A stretch of 43,393 nucleotides of DNA, taken from Rubrivivax sp. (GTDB lineage Bacteria > Pseudomonadota > Gammaproteobacteria > Burkholderiales > Burkholderiaceae_C). Positions 27,837 to 37,844 of this stretch are shown piece by piece. The notes beneath the pieces were generated by a model. That model was not told the origin of the DNA. It ran no database searches and saw nothing but the letters and a program-made list of their open reading frames with translations. The stretch is from contig JACZKT010000002.1 in the NCBI GenBank assembly GCA_014859905.1, positions 1 through 43,393 on the forward strand. Reading direction: 5' to 3'. The position numbers and the translations under genes are program-made. Each line of letters starts with the position of its first letter. Within the stretch, counting starts at the first letter, position 1.

Positions 27837-29531
27837 ATGACCACATCTGCATCCATGTATCACAGCGGCACCGGCGTCCAGTCGCCGCACTGCATTCACG
27901 CCATCGGCATCGGCCGGACCGGCATGGCCTACATCGAGGCTCTGCTTCGCACCGGTGAGATCGAGGACCTGCTCGATGACCCGCGCGCGACCTTCGCCGC
28001 GATGGTCGTCGACATCGGTGACCAGGACATGGGCGTGGTCAGCGACTACGCCCACTCGTTCAAGAAGCGCCTCGAATCGCGCGGTATCCCGGCCGACCGC
28101 TTCAACTACCAGGCGATCGCACTGCCGGTCCCGCCGAAAGACGAGTTCTTCGAGGGGATGAACCGCACACGCGAGTACCTGAAGCTCGAGTACCCGCGCT
28201 ACTACTGGAACCCGAACTTCGAGTCTTACGTGCCTCACAAGTATCAGTTGCCGGCGGCAGGCAGTCACTTCCCGCGGGCCGTTGCCAAGGGCATCTACGC
28301 CAACGCCTATTACGCCGGCGAGCGGCCGTTGGACCATGCACTGCGCCAATTCGTCGCCCAGGTCGAGAAGGCCGCATTGCCATCAATGGTGTTGGTCGCG
28401 TTTGGCATGGCCGGCGGCACCGGCAGCGGCATGGTCGTCGACCTCGCCCGGCACCTATCGAATGTCAAGCTCGGACGGCGCATCCCGGTCATCGGCGTGG
28501 GTCAGCTCTCCCACAGTGGAGACCCGGCGGAGTACTACAACAATGCGACGCAGTACACGACGATGAACGACCTCGACTGCATGCTCGACGACGACAAGAA
28601 CGCGGGCGTCACCGCGGTCTGGGGCGACCTGTATCGCAGCCCATTCACCGGCGGCTTTTTCGTCGTGAATCCAGAGCAGAGCTGGCAGCGCCTGACCGCC
28701 TATACGACCACCGGCGAGAAGGAAGTGCGGCAGAACTTCAAGCAGATGGTGACGAATCGCTTTGTCGCCGACTCATTCATGCGCTTCGCAGTGCTCGAGA
28801 ACGGGCGCGTGCTGTTCCGGGCGCTGCGGCCGGCTGGCTTCACCGGCGCGCCGCACGAGACGGTGTCAGCCAAGGCGCGCAACTGGACGCTGTTCGATCC
28901 GGCCAAGCTGACCCACCCGGGCGTCCAGGTACTGCCGGGCGAAGCCGGTTCAAAGTGGGATGCGGTCATCGCGCAGTGGATCGACTTCGTGCCGAAATAC
29001 AGCGGGCTGAAGGACGGCTTCAAGACCGACTATGCCGAGATCCACGTACATGCGTCACGCGACATGAACCCGGAGTTCTTGAGCAAGGCGTTCAATGAAG
29101 TGGTAACGAAGAACTATCTGCTCGATTCGGAGTCGACAGTCCAACTCTACAACCACGAGTTCTTCGACACGCTGACGGCTTACGCGGACATCATCCTGCC
29201 CGGCGTCGCGAAGACCGACCTGATCGGGTTCTGGGAAAGCCAGAAGGTCTACGACAAGATGGATTGGGAGTCCAAGCTCAACGAGCATGCCTGGCTGATC
29301 GACATCGGCCCGATGCTGTCCGAGCCCGCGATCCGCTTCGAGGGCATGGCCGGCGAGTGCATCTGGGGTTGCGCATGCTGGGTCGTGGTGCCTTACGACC
29401 AGCTGCGCGGCGACAAGCTGCCGCCGCCGAACCGCAAGGTGATCATGGAGGAAGGCATCGCGGCGATGACCAAGACCGTGGTCAAGACCCCGGGCGGCGA
29501 CGCGAAGAAGCTCGCCAAGGCGCACGCCTGA
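27837..29531 (+). CDS. Tubulin/FtsZ-superfamily-like protein 3
   Basis: 564 aa; PHCIHAIGIGRTGMAYIEALLRTGEIEDLL ... SMVLVAFGMAGGTGSGMVVDLARHLSNVKLGRRIPVIGVGQLSHSGDPAEYYNN. Confidence 0.82.
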   Translation: MTTSASMYHSGTGVQSPHCIHAIGIGRTGMAYIEALLRTGEIEDLLDDPRATFAAMVVDIGDQDMGVVSDYAHSFKKRLESRGIPADRFNYQAIALPVPPKDEFFEGMNRTREYLKLEYPRYYWNPNFESYVPHKYQLPAAGSHFPRAVAKGIYANAYYAGERPLDHALRQFVAQVEKAALPSMVLVAFGMAGGTGSGMVVDLARHLSNVKLGRRIPVIGVGQLSHSGDPAEYYNNATQYTTMNDLDCMLDDDKNAGVTAVWGDLYRSPFTGGFFVVNPEQSWQRLTAYTTTGEKEVRQNFKQMVTNRFVADSFMRFAVLENGRVLFRALRPAGFTGAPHETVSAKARNWTLFDPAKLTHPGVQVLPGEAGSKWDAVIAQWIDFVPKYSGLKDGFKTDYAEIHVHASRDMNPEFLSKAFNEVVTKNYLLDSESTVQLYNHEFFDTLTAYADIILPGVAKTDLIGFWESQKVYDKMDWESKLNEHAWLIDIGPMLSEPAIRFEGMAGECIWGCACWVVVPYDQLRGDKLPPPNRKVIMEEGIAAMTKTVVKTPGGDAKKLAKAHA

Positions 29532-29636
29532 CGGGTGCGTAGTGGATTGCCGGGGCCGGCCCTTCGGGGTGGCCCCGGCTTCCCGCAGTTTCGGTCGCCC
29601 GAACAGGCGACGGCGGATCCAGGCAATGAGGCACAC

Positions 29637-30617
29637 ATGAGCTCCAGACACGCAGACGGCAAGATTCCGGTGACCGTCATCACCGGGTACCTCGGATCCG
29701 GCAAGACCACCTTGCTCAACCACATCCTGCGCGAGCAGCATGGCCGCAAGGTGGCAGTGATCGTCAACGAATTCGGCGAGGTGGGCATCGACGGCCAGCT
29801 GATCGTGCAGGACGACGACGAGCAGCTCGTCGAGTTCAACAACGGCTGCCTGTGCTGCACCGTGCGCGGCGACCTGATCGAAACCATCGGCCGGCTGCAG
29901 CAGCGTGCCGACCAGCTCGACGCCATCATGATCGAGACCACCGGCCTCGCCGACCCGGCCCCGGTGGCGTCGACGTTCTTCGTTTCCGACGAAGTGCGTG
30001 CGGGGACGCGTCTCGATGCCTTCGTCACCGTGGTCGACGCGGTCAACCTCGCGAAGAACCTTGAGCAGAGCGCGGAGGCGCAGGAGCAGGTCGCCTTCGC
30101 CGACATCGTGCTGATCAACAAGACCGACCTGAGCACCGAAGAACAGGTGGCGCAGGTCGAGCGCGACGTGCGCGCGCTGAACCCGCTGGCGCGCATCCAC
30201 CGCAGCGCGCACGGCGTGGTCGACCTCGGATTGATCATGAACGTCAACGCCTTCCAGCTCGCGGCCAAGCTGCAGGTCGATCCAGCATTCCTTTCCGACC
30301 ACGAGCATGAGCACGACCCGGAGATCAGCTCGATCGTTCTGCGCGAGACCCGCCCGATCGACATGAACCGATTCATGTCCTGGATGGCGCCGATGCTGCA
30401 GGAACAGGGCGATCGCTACCTACGCACGAAGGGCGTCTTCAACGCGCACGGTTTCCGCGAGCGCGTCGTGTTCCAGAGCGTGCGCATGCTGACGACGATG
30501 ACCCGTTTCAATTCCTGGGAGGCCGGCGACGCTAGGCTGAGCGAGTACGTCGTCATCGGCCGTCATCTCGACCGCCAGGCCCTGGAGGCCGGTTTCGCCC
30601 GCTGCGTCGCAGCCTGA
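29637..30617 (+). CDS. COG0523 / CobW-family metallochaperone-type GTPase
   Basis: [45 protein letters not shown] ... [13 protein letters not shown] (CXCC) ... VLINKTDL. Confidence 0.95.
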   Translation: MSSRHADGKIPVTVITGYLGSGKTTLLNHILREQHGRKVAVIVNEFGEVGIDGQLIVQDDDEQLVEFNNGCLCCTVRGDLIETIGRLQQRADQLDAIMIETTGLADPAPVASTFFVSDEVRAGTRLDAFVTVVDAVNLAKNLEQSAEAQEQVAFADIVLINKTDLSTEEQVAQVERDVRALNPLARIHRSAHGVVDLGLIMNVNAFQLAAKLQVDPAFLSDHEHEHDPEISSIVLRETRPIDMNRFMSWMAPMLQEQGDRYLRTKGVFNAHGFRERVVFQSVRMLTTMTRFNSWEAGDARLSEYVVIGRHLDRQALEAGFARCVAA

Positions 30618-30633
30618 AGTCTCGGGAGACCCC

Positions 30634-31464
30634 ATGAACGTCGAACTGCTATCGACTTCTGGTCTCGTGCTGATGTTCGTCCTTGGGCTGCGGCACGGAT
30701 TGGACCCTGACCACATTGCCTGCATCGACGGCCTGACTTGGCGCGCGCTGAACCAGGCCCACGATCACGCGCACTGGATCGGTACGCTGTTCGCGATCGG
30801 TCACGGTCTTCTTGTGACGGCCATCGCGGTCGGCGTCAGCCGCCTAAGCCACGCCATCGAAGTGCCAGATGCCGTGGTCCTGGTCCTTGAGTGGGTTCCG
30901 ACCGCACTGTTGCTGCTGGTCGGCACGCTCAACCTGCGCCTGCTGCGGCAGCAGGATCAGCCCTTCCAGCCCACTGGCTGGAAGCTCAAGCTGATACCGC
31001 AGCGTCTGCGCAACCACTCGAGCCCCTGGGCGGTGGTGCTGATCGGGGTGATGTTCGCGACCGTGTTCGATACGGCGACCCAGGCCTCGGCCTGGGGCTT
31101 CGTCGCCAGCAACAAGGGCGGTGGCGTGCTGGCCGCGCTGGCCGCCGGCCTGGTGTTCACTGCCGGCATGGTGATCACGGACACGCTCGACGGGCGGCTG
31201 ATCTGCCGCATCAGTTGCAGCGCCGGCGGGGAGGCCAAGGGCCGCCGCTACCGTCGCACGCTCGGCTGGCTGATCGTCGTCATCTCGTACGGCGTGGCGG
31301 CTTACAACATCGGCAAGGCCTTGCTGCCGGCGATCGAACTCGACGATCTCGCCTTCTCGCTCACCGGCTTCTCGCTGATCGCCGTGATGTTGGTCGTCTG
31401 GGGCTGGCTCGCGTTCGCGCGCAGCCGGCGTATTGCGAACGACCCCATCCGGAGCACAGGCTGA
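30634..31464 (+). CDS. NiCoT/HoxN-type nickel-cobalt permease
   Basis: LGLRHGLDPDHIACIDGLTWRAL (RHxxDxDH signature), IGTLFAIGHGLLVT, ATVFDTATQASAWGF; multiple TM segments. Confidence 0.88.
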   Translation: MNVELLSTSGLVLMFVLGLRHGLDPDHIACIDGLTWRALNQAHDHAHWIGTLFAIGHGLLVTAIAVGVSRLSHAIEVPDAVVLVLEWVPTALLLLVGTLNLRLLRQQDQPFQPTGWKLKLIPQRLRNHSSPWAVVLIGVMFATVFDTATQASAWGFVASNKGGGVLAALAAGLVFTAGMVITDTLDGRLICRISCSAGGEAKGRRYRRTLGWLIVVISYGVAAYNIGKALLPAIELDDLAFSLTGFSLIAVMLVVWGWLAFARSRRIANDPIRSTG

Positions 31465-31480
31465 CCAGGAACACACTGCC

Positions 31481-32299
31481 ATGGACGAGCACATCCTTCC
31501 CTACCTCATCGAGGACCAGCCCTATTACCGGGCCGCCGGCAACGAAATCGTACTGTTCGAGGCGGCGATGAAGCGTCGGCTGCCGATGGTGCTGAAGGGT
31601 CCGACGGGCTGCGGCAAGACCCGCTTCATCGAGTACATGGCCTGGCGCATGAAGCGGCCCCTGATCACGATGGCGTGCAACGAAGATATGACAGCGTCGG
31701 ACCTGATCGGCCGCTACCTGCTCGATGTCGATGGCACCGTCTGGCACGACGGCCCGCTGACGATCGCCGCTCGCTACGGCGCCATTTGCTACCTCGACGA
31801 GGTGGTCGAGGCGCGCCAGGACACCAACGTCGTGATCCACCCGCTGACCGACGACCGGCGCATGCTGCCGCTGGACAAGCGGGGCGAGGTCGTGCACGCG
31901 CACCCTGATTTCAGGCTGGTGGTGTCCTACAACCCAGGCTACCAGAGCGTGGCCAAAGACATGAAGCCGTCGACCAAGCAGCGCTTCGGCGCGATCGACT
32001 TCGACTTCCCGGCGGCCGACATCGAAGCTGAGGTCATCGCCCATGAAAGCGGCATCGACCGCGATATGGCGGCCAGCCTGGTGGGCATCGCGCAGAAGTC
32101 GCGCGCCCTGCGCGGTCGCGGGCTGGAAGAGGGCATCTCGACACGCATGCTGATCCACGCAGGGGGCCTGATCACCGACGGCATCGACGTGCACGACGCC
32201 TGCAGACTGGCGATGACTGCGCCGATCACCGACGACGAAGACTTGCTTGCCGCGCTCGACGGCTTTGTCGAGGCCTACTTCGGGCCCCGGCCGGCGTGA
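31481..32299 (+). CDS. MoxR-class AAA+ ATPase of the CbbQ/NirQ/NorQ type (copy 2)
   Basis: [118 protein letters not shown]. Confidence 0.93.
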   Translation: MDEHILPYLIEDQPYYRAAGNEIVLFEAAMKRRLPMVLKGPTGCGKTRFIEYMAWRMKRPLITMACNEDMTASDLIGRYLLDVDGTVWHDGPLTIAARYGAICYLDEVVEARQDTNVVIHPLTDDRRMLPLDKRGEVVHAHPDFRLVVSYNPGYQSVAKDMKPSTKQRFGAIDFDFPAADIEAEVIAHESGIDRDMAASLVGIAQKSRALRGRGLEEGISTRMLIHAGGLITDGIDVHDACRLAMTAPITDDEDLLAALDGFVEAYFGPRPA

Positions 32300-34320
32300 C
32301 GGCGATGGGGCAGCAGGACGACGTCCGCGTCTCCGGCCGGCTGCGCACGCTGCGCGAGACCGATGGGCAGGCGTACGAGGGGTTGCTGGCGGCGTTGCCC
32401 GAAGTGGGGGAAGGGCTGGTCGGCGGCGAGCGACTGGCCGAACTGCTCGACCTGCTGAACCAGACGGCCATCGAGGCCCCCGCGTGCGCCGAGGCACTCG
32501 TCGCGCGGCTGGCGACCCTGCCCTCGGCAGTCGACCTGCCGGCGCTGCGCAAGTGGGCAGTGCGCGGGCTGCAACTGCATGCCACGAATCCGGCCGAGGC
32601 CTTGCGCCACTTCGAGAGGGAAGACCCGCTCGACTTCGTCCGGTCCGACACGGACGACGACGAGCAGTGGGCGCACCGGCAAGGCCAGCTGATGCACTAC
32701 CTGGCCGGCTTCGGCCATCCCGAGATCGGTGTCGAGGTGCACCGGAAGACGACTGGGCGACGCCTGGCGAGGCGGGTGACGCTCGAAGACGGGCTGTTAC
32801 TGCTGCCGCGGCCCTTTGGTCCCGCCGACCCTCGCTCGCGCGGCGACCTGCACCGTGCGGCGGCCGCGCACTCGCTGGCGCATCTGATGTTCTCGCCGCT
32901 GCATCGCCCCGTCGCCAACCGACCGCCGATGCTCCTGGCCCTGATCTCGCTGATGGAGGACACGCGCGTCGAGCGCCTGATGGCGCAGCGCTACCCGGGT
33001 TTGCGCGCACTTTGGCACCGCTTCCACCTCGCGAACCGCGAGTCGGCGGGTTTCGAGTTCAACGGTCTGGCAGCGCGGCTGGCCCGCGCGCTGCATGATC
33101 CCGACTACGTTGACAGCAACGCCTGGGTCAACAAGGGCCGGCTGCTGTTCGAGGAGGTAGCGGCGCAGGGCCTGGGCAATGTCGCCGCGTTCGACCACGT
33201 CGGGCGCGTGCTGACGCGCCAGCTGCTGCGCCTGGGCCTACCGTTCCAGGCTGAGACCTACCGGTTGGAACCACCGTACCGCGACGACAACACGGTGCTG
33301 TGGAATGCCGACGAGCCACGACCGGAGGACGAGCAGCAAGCCGTCGTACGCGACGACTTCGAGCTGCTGGAGGACGAACCGAAGGATGCGCCGCGCTCGG
33401 ACCTCCGGCAGGTCGAAGTGGACATGCGCCGGCGCACGGCCTACCCCGAGTGGGACTTCAAGCTCGAGGAATTGCGCGACGGCTGGGTGACCGTCTTCGA
33501 CGAGACCGAGGCAGGCGATCTGCCAGTCGGTCGGCGCGGCGTGTTGCCGCCCACCCTGCGCAAGACCCCACGACCGCCGGGCCTGGACCGCGTGCCCGAC
33601 CGCTCCATCCGCCTGGCCCGGCTGCACGAGGGCGACGAGCTCGACCTGAGTGCCGCGGTGGACAGCCGCATCCTGCTGCGAGGGCGCGTCGCTCCCGATC
33701 CGCGTATCTTCAGGCGGCACGGGCGGCGGCGGCGCTCCGCAGCGGTCGTGCTGCTGATGGATCTTTCGGCGTCGACCCAGCACTTCGTGCCGGGCAGCTT
33801 CATCAGCGTGCTCGATCTCGAAAAGCGTGCCGCGGCCCTGGTGGCCGAATCGTTCGACGCGTCGCGCGATCGGATCGCGGTGCACGGGTTTCGATCCAAC
33901 GGCCGGCGAGAGGTCAGCTACCTGCACATCAAGGACTTCGACGAGCCGTTCGGCAGCGTGCAGCGTCAGCGTCTGGAGCGTCAGCAGGGTAGGCTTTCTA
34001 CGCGCATGGGCGCCGGGCTGCGGCACGCCAGCGCGGCCCTCGCCGCGGAGCATGTCGATCAGAGGGTGATCCTTTTGCTGACCGATGGCGAGCCTTCGGA
34101 CGTCGACGTGCTCGAGGAAGACTACCTCGTGGAGGACGCCCGCCAGGCCGTGGCTACCGCCGCGTCGCGCGGCATCCGGACCCTCTGCCTCACGCTCGAC
34201 CGCGACGCCGACCACTACGTGCGCCGCATCTTCGGCGAACGTCACTACCTGATCGTCGATCGGGCCGATGCGTTCACGACCCGCCTGGCGCAGACGCTGG
34301 TGCGCACCGTGGCGCACTGA
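32296..34320 (+). CDS. NorD/CbbO-type von Willebrand factor A protein (copy 2)
   Basis: 674 aa; VWA with VVLLMDLSASTQHFVPGS (MIDAS DLSAS), LLTDGEPSDVDVLEEDYLVEDARQAVATAASRGIRTLCLTLDRDADHYVRRIFG. Confidence 0.92.
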   Translation: MTAMGQQDDVRVSGRLRTLRETDGQAYEGLLAALPEVGEGLVGGERLAELLDLLNQTAIEAPACAEALVARLATLPSAVDLPALRKWAVRGLQLHATNPAEALRHFEREDPLDFVRSDTDDDEQWAHRQGQLMHYLAGFGHPEIGVEVHRKTTGRRLARRVTLEDGLLLLPRPFGPADPRSRGDLHRAAAAHSLAHLMFSPLHRPVANRPPMLLALISLMEDTRVERLMAQRYPGLRALWHRFHLANRESAGFEFNGLAARLARALHDPDYVDSNAWVNKGRLLFEEVAAQGLGNVAAFDHVGRVLTRQLLRLGLPFQAETYRLEPPYRDDNTVLWNADEPRPEDEQQAVVRDDFELLEDEPKDAPRSDLRQVEVDMRRRTAYPEWDFKLEELRDGWVTVFDETEAGDLPVGRRGVLPPTLRKTPRPPGLDRVPDRSIRLARLHEGDELDLSAAVDSRILLRGRVAPDPRIFRRHGRRRRSAAVVLLMDLSASTQHFVPGSFISVLDLEKRAAALVAESFDASRDRIAVHGFRSNGRREVSYLHIKDFDEPFGSVQRQRLERQQGRLSTRMGAGLRHASAALAAEHVDQRVILLLTDGEPSDVDVLEEDYLVEDARQAVATAASRGIRTLCLTLDRDADHYVRRIFGERHYLIVDRADAFTTRLAQTLVRTVAH

Positions 34321-34359
34321 CGCCTGCCCGCCACGCCCGCAACCCTGAAGGAGAGCAGC

Positions 34360-34846
34360 ATGACCATCAAGACCGGTGACCGTCTGCCCTCGGCCAGCTT
34401 CAAGCAACTCACCTCCACTGGCGTCGTCGAAGTCGGCACCGACGCGCTGCTGAAGGGCAAGAAGGCTGCCTTGTTCGGCCTGCCCGGCGCCTCACGCCGG
34501 TCTGTTTGGCCAGTCACCTGCCCGGCTGCGTCGAAGACGTCGGCAAGCTACGGGCTGCCGGATTCGACACCATCGCTTGCATCTCGGTCAACGACTCGAC
34601 CCGTTCGGGATGGACGCCTGGGGCAAGGCCCATGGCGCCGACGGCAAGGTGATGATGCTCGCGAACGCCGATGCGACCTTCACGAGGGCCATCGGCATGG
34701 ATGTCGACCTGCCCGCTTTCAGTCTGCTGGACCGCTCACAGTGCTGCTCGATGATCGTCGAGGACGGCGTCGTCAAGCAGCTCGACGTCGAGAAAAGCGT
34801 GCTCGACCACGATGGCACCAGCGCCACTTGCATGCTCGGGTCGTAG
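34360..34846 (+). pseudogene. Peroxiredoxin (Prx5/redoxin-like) carrying two frameshifts
   Basis: MTIKTGDRLPSASFKQLTSTGVVEVGTDALLKGKKAALFGLPGA | TPVCLASHLPGCVEDVGKLRAAGFDTIACISVND | PFGMDAWGKAHGADGKVMMLANADATFTRAIGMDVDLPAFSLLDRSQCCSMIVEDGVVKQLDVEKSVLDHDGTSATCMLGS. Confidence 0.85.
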
Positions 34847-35078
34847 TTCTCATGGTCGTGACCCACAGGCCTCGCCGCTGGCTTCAGCGGGCTTCTCTTT
34901 CGTCCCGGGGCATCGGCCCCGGCGACGCCACAACGACCCGATACCGGGCGCCTCCACGGTTGCGCCCGCTCGGTGTTCGAGGCTGCAGCACTGCTGCCAG
35001 CCAAATTGCCGGCCGCAGCACCGCGGTCGGTGGTTCTTGCCTGCGTTGAACTCCAACCCCTCTTTCCAAGGAGATGCC

Positions 35079-35264
35079 ATGAATACCTCAACAGCGTCAT
35101 TGATCGCCCCGCCGGGCACGCGCAGCTATTCCGTTTTGTCGTCACTGATTGGCGCCATGCTGCTCGGTCTCGTCATCGTCTTCGCAACCGGCTTCAGCGA
35201 CGTAAGCGCCGCCCACAATGCGGCACACGACATGCGGCACGCCAGCGCTTTTCCTTGCCATTGA
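35079..35264 (+). CDS. cbtB: CbtB-like small membrane protein with His-rich C-terminus
   Basis: 61 aa; MNTSTASLIAPPGTRSYSVLSSLIGAMLLGLVIVFATGFSDVSAAHNAAHDMRHASAFPCH; SD CAAGGAGATGCC; directly upstream of cbtA. Confidence 0.88.
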   Translation: MNTSTASLIAPPGTRSYSVLSSLIGAMLLGLVIVFATGFSDVSAAHNAAHDMRHASAFPCH

Positions 35265-35368
35265 ACGGCGCATCCTGAGTCCGCTGCGGCCTCGGGGCAG
35301 CTTGCTTCCGAGGGCCGGCGCCCTGCCGGGCGGCGGCGGCTCGCCCTGTCTTCGATGAGGAGAAAATC

Positions 35369-36160
35369 ATGTTGTTCAAACGTCTGTTCCTGTGCGCGTT
35401 GCTGGTCGGGCTGTTTGCCGGGCTGACCTACAGTGCGATCCAACGTTGGCAGGTCGTCCCGACCATCGTCGCAGCCGAGGTGTTCGAGTCGGCACTCGCA
35501 CCCGAGGCCGCGGCCGATCACCACCCACCGGGCACGGCCGCCCATGTGCATAACGAGGCGGCCTGGGAGCCTAAGGAGGGTGCCGAGCGCCTGTTTTGGA
35601 CGGTCGTCGCCAACGTGCTTGGCGCGACCGGCTTTGCGTTGCTGCTGATTCCTGCCCTGGCCTGGTGGGACCGACAGCGCGGCGGCAACGGGGCCTTGCT
35701 GCGCAGCGGGCTGGTCTGGGGTGCCGCCGGATGGCTTTGTGTGTTTGTATGGCCGGCCCTAGGTTTGGGTCCCGAGCTGCCGGGCCAAGCCGCAGCTGGG
35801 CTGCACCTTCGCCAGGCCTGGTGGTTACTGGCCGTCGTCTGCGCAGCCGGCGGGCTTGCTCTGCTGAGCCTGGTACCCGGCAAGATTCGCTGGCTCGGCT
35901 TGCCGCTGCTGGCGTTGCCCTTCATCGTTGGTGCACCCGATTTCGGCGGGCCGGCCTTCGCAAGCTACCCGGCCGAAGCGGCGGCGCAGATGGAACTGTT
36001 GAGGTCGCGTTTCATCGTCGCAACCTTCATAGCGAGTGCGGTGCAGTGGCTGGTGCTTGGGGCGTTGTGCGGAATCGTGGTCGAGCGCTGGTTGCGCCCG
36101 CTGTTGGCATTGCCGCCGGCCGCCGACGCGCTGCCAGCCGTGATGCGGCCCGCTGCCTGA
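35369..36160 (+). CDS. cbtA: CbtA-like predicted cobalt transporter subunit
   Basis: 263 aa; MLFKRLFLCALLVGLFAGLTYSAIQRWQVVPTIVAAEVFE...; 5-6 TM segments; adjacent to cbtB. Confidence 0.88.
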   Translation: MLFKRLFLCALLVGLFAGLTYSAIQRWQVVPTIVAAEVFESALAPEAAADHHPPGTAAHVHNEAAWEPKEGAERLFWTVVANVLGATGFALLLIPALAWWDRQRGGNGALLRSGLVWGAAGWLCVFVWPALGLGPELPGQAAAGLHLRQAWWLLAVVCAAGGLALLSLVPGKIRWLGLPLLALPFIVGAPDFGGPAFASYPAEAAAQMELLRSRFIVATFIASAVQWLVLGALCGIVVERWLRPLLALPPAADALPAVMRPAA

Positions 36161-36190
36161 CGCTTGCTCCGTGGGCCCGACGTGCGTCAG

Positions 36191-36547
36191 TCAATCACGG
36201 CAGCGGGTCAACCGGTACAGGCTGAGGGCATGGTCGTCGTCGGCATGTTCGACGACGACCAACGCGCCGAAGCTGCGCAGTTGCGCATTCGTGCGACTGC
36301 GATACAGCATCCTGTGGAAGGGCTTGTAGTCTCGGGCAGCGACATCGAGTGTGCCGCGTCCCACACGCTCGAAGTCGCTGAGCAGGAAGCGAAACAGGTC
36401 CGGCAAGGTGAACAACAGATCCTTGTCGTCGAGTCGCACAATGCCGTCGAAGCGACCGACCGAATCGGCCAGTTCCGCATCGCCAGCAAGGGCGCGGGCA
36501 AAGACCTCGCGGATCAAATGAGCGTGGAGGGCCTGCAGGCTGGTCAT
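36191..36547 (-). CDS. Conserved-looking hypothetical protein
   Basis: MTSLQALHAHLIREVFARALAGDAELADSVGRFDGIVRLDDKDLLFTLPDLFRFLLSDFERVGRGTLDVAARDYKPFHRMLYRSRTNAQLRSFGALVVVEHADDDHALSLYRLTRCRD; amino-acid composition looks coding. Confidence 0.5.
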   Translation of the reverse strand: MTSLQALHAHLIREVFARALAGDAELADSVGRFDGIVRLDDKDLLFTLPDLFRFLLSDFERVGRGTLDVAARDYKPFHRMLYRSRTNAQLRSFGALVVVEHADDDHALSLYRLTRCRD

Positions 36548-37844
36548 GGCGTGATGAACCCGGTGACCGTCGAACGCGGCGGAAGGCGGCTGCATTCTCG
36601 ACACAAGTATGTGCGCGCGGGTGACATTCGCGGCGCTTCGGAAGATCACGGGCGACGCCGCCCTACTGGCATGAGCCCGCACACCCTAGGGGCGAATACC
36701 GAAGTGTGCAGCTCAAAGCTATTCCCAGTGAACCTGCTGCCGCGCCATTTTCTCGGATATCGCCGCGCCAAGTCTGCAGGCTGCGCGGTCACATGCGTCG
36801 TCGCACTTCGCGGAGAGTGAACATGATAAACGTTCGGCAGGCGCTGGGCGCCCTCAAGCGGGTCAGGTGCGTTGTTGTGGTGGTCGCTGCCTGGGCGTGC
36901 GGAGACGATGCTCAACTGTCGCTCGAGCGATCAGATGTTTACGGGCGTGTCGACAAAGCCGTCTTGCTGCTAGACGCGCACGACGAAGGTAGCCGTAACG
37001 TCTATTGCCTTGCCGAAAGACGGCTTGGGCAGCAGGTCGGCGCCACCGGAATGCAACTGGAGGACAGCGGCTTCGTCTCCTGGATGGCCAGGATGCAGGT
37101 CACGGATCCCGCCGTGCGCTCACGAACCAGGGCGCGGCACCATCCACACGGCCAGTTGTTCACGTTGAGGCTGGGCACCCCGGGCAACGAGTCGGCTTTG
37201 AGCGACCGCCAGACCGTCGGTTTCGAGCGGCGGCTGCTGACCGGGTCGGGCGGCTGGAGAGCGACTGCCCCGCATGTCGACGACCGCGGCCTCCATCATC
37301 CGCAACACCACCGGATCGGCCTGTTGCATTCAAGACCGCATGGGGTGCTCGCCTTGCAACGAAGTGGCTGCGAACGCCTGCAATGTCCGTTCGTGGCCTC
37401 GGGACGGAGGCGGCGACGACGCGCGTGTAAGTGGGCGTCTGCCGGACGTTCATCGGCCAGCCGCCGGTCTGTGGGATCGTGTTGCATCGGACGCGCGGCC
37501 GCAGCGCCTTGCACAATACCTTCGAGCGCGCACAGCGATCCACGACTCGATCTGGTGGAGACGCGCACCAGCGCCATTCGACAAGGTACTCCGGTCTGCT
37601 CGATCGAGCCCCCACCGGTAGATGTCGACGACACTGCGCATCTTCAGGCCGCCGGCTTCAGCATCGTCGCGCGCCTCGCGGCCAACGCCCCCGTCAGTGC
37701 TCGCAGCGCGCGGCTGCGTCTATCGACGCCGAGTCGCTGGCGGACGATGCAACCAATGTTGTGGTCGCTCAGGTGCCTTTGCAGCACTGGTCCGCTTGTC
37801 CCTTGGCGTTGGCCTCGAGGGCCATCGAGGCCTAGATTTGCGAC

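Noticed and set aside
34846-35078. Possible cobalamin riboswitch upstream of cbtB
   Set aside because: cbtAB genes are often B12-regulated, but I found no convincing B12 box or conserved core in this stretch; only simple GC-rich hairpins.
36706-37844. N-terminal two thirds of ORF 36706..38538
   Set aside because: Composition (Arg/Ser/Pro-rich) and competing ORFs in other frames suggest it is not translated; only the 3' barrel segment looks real.
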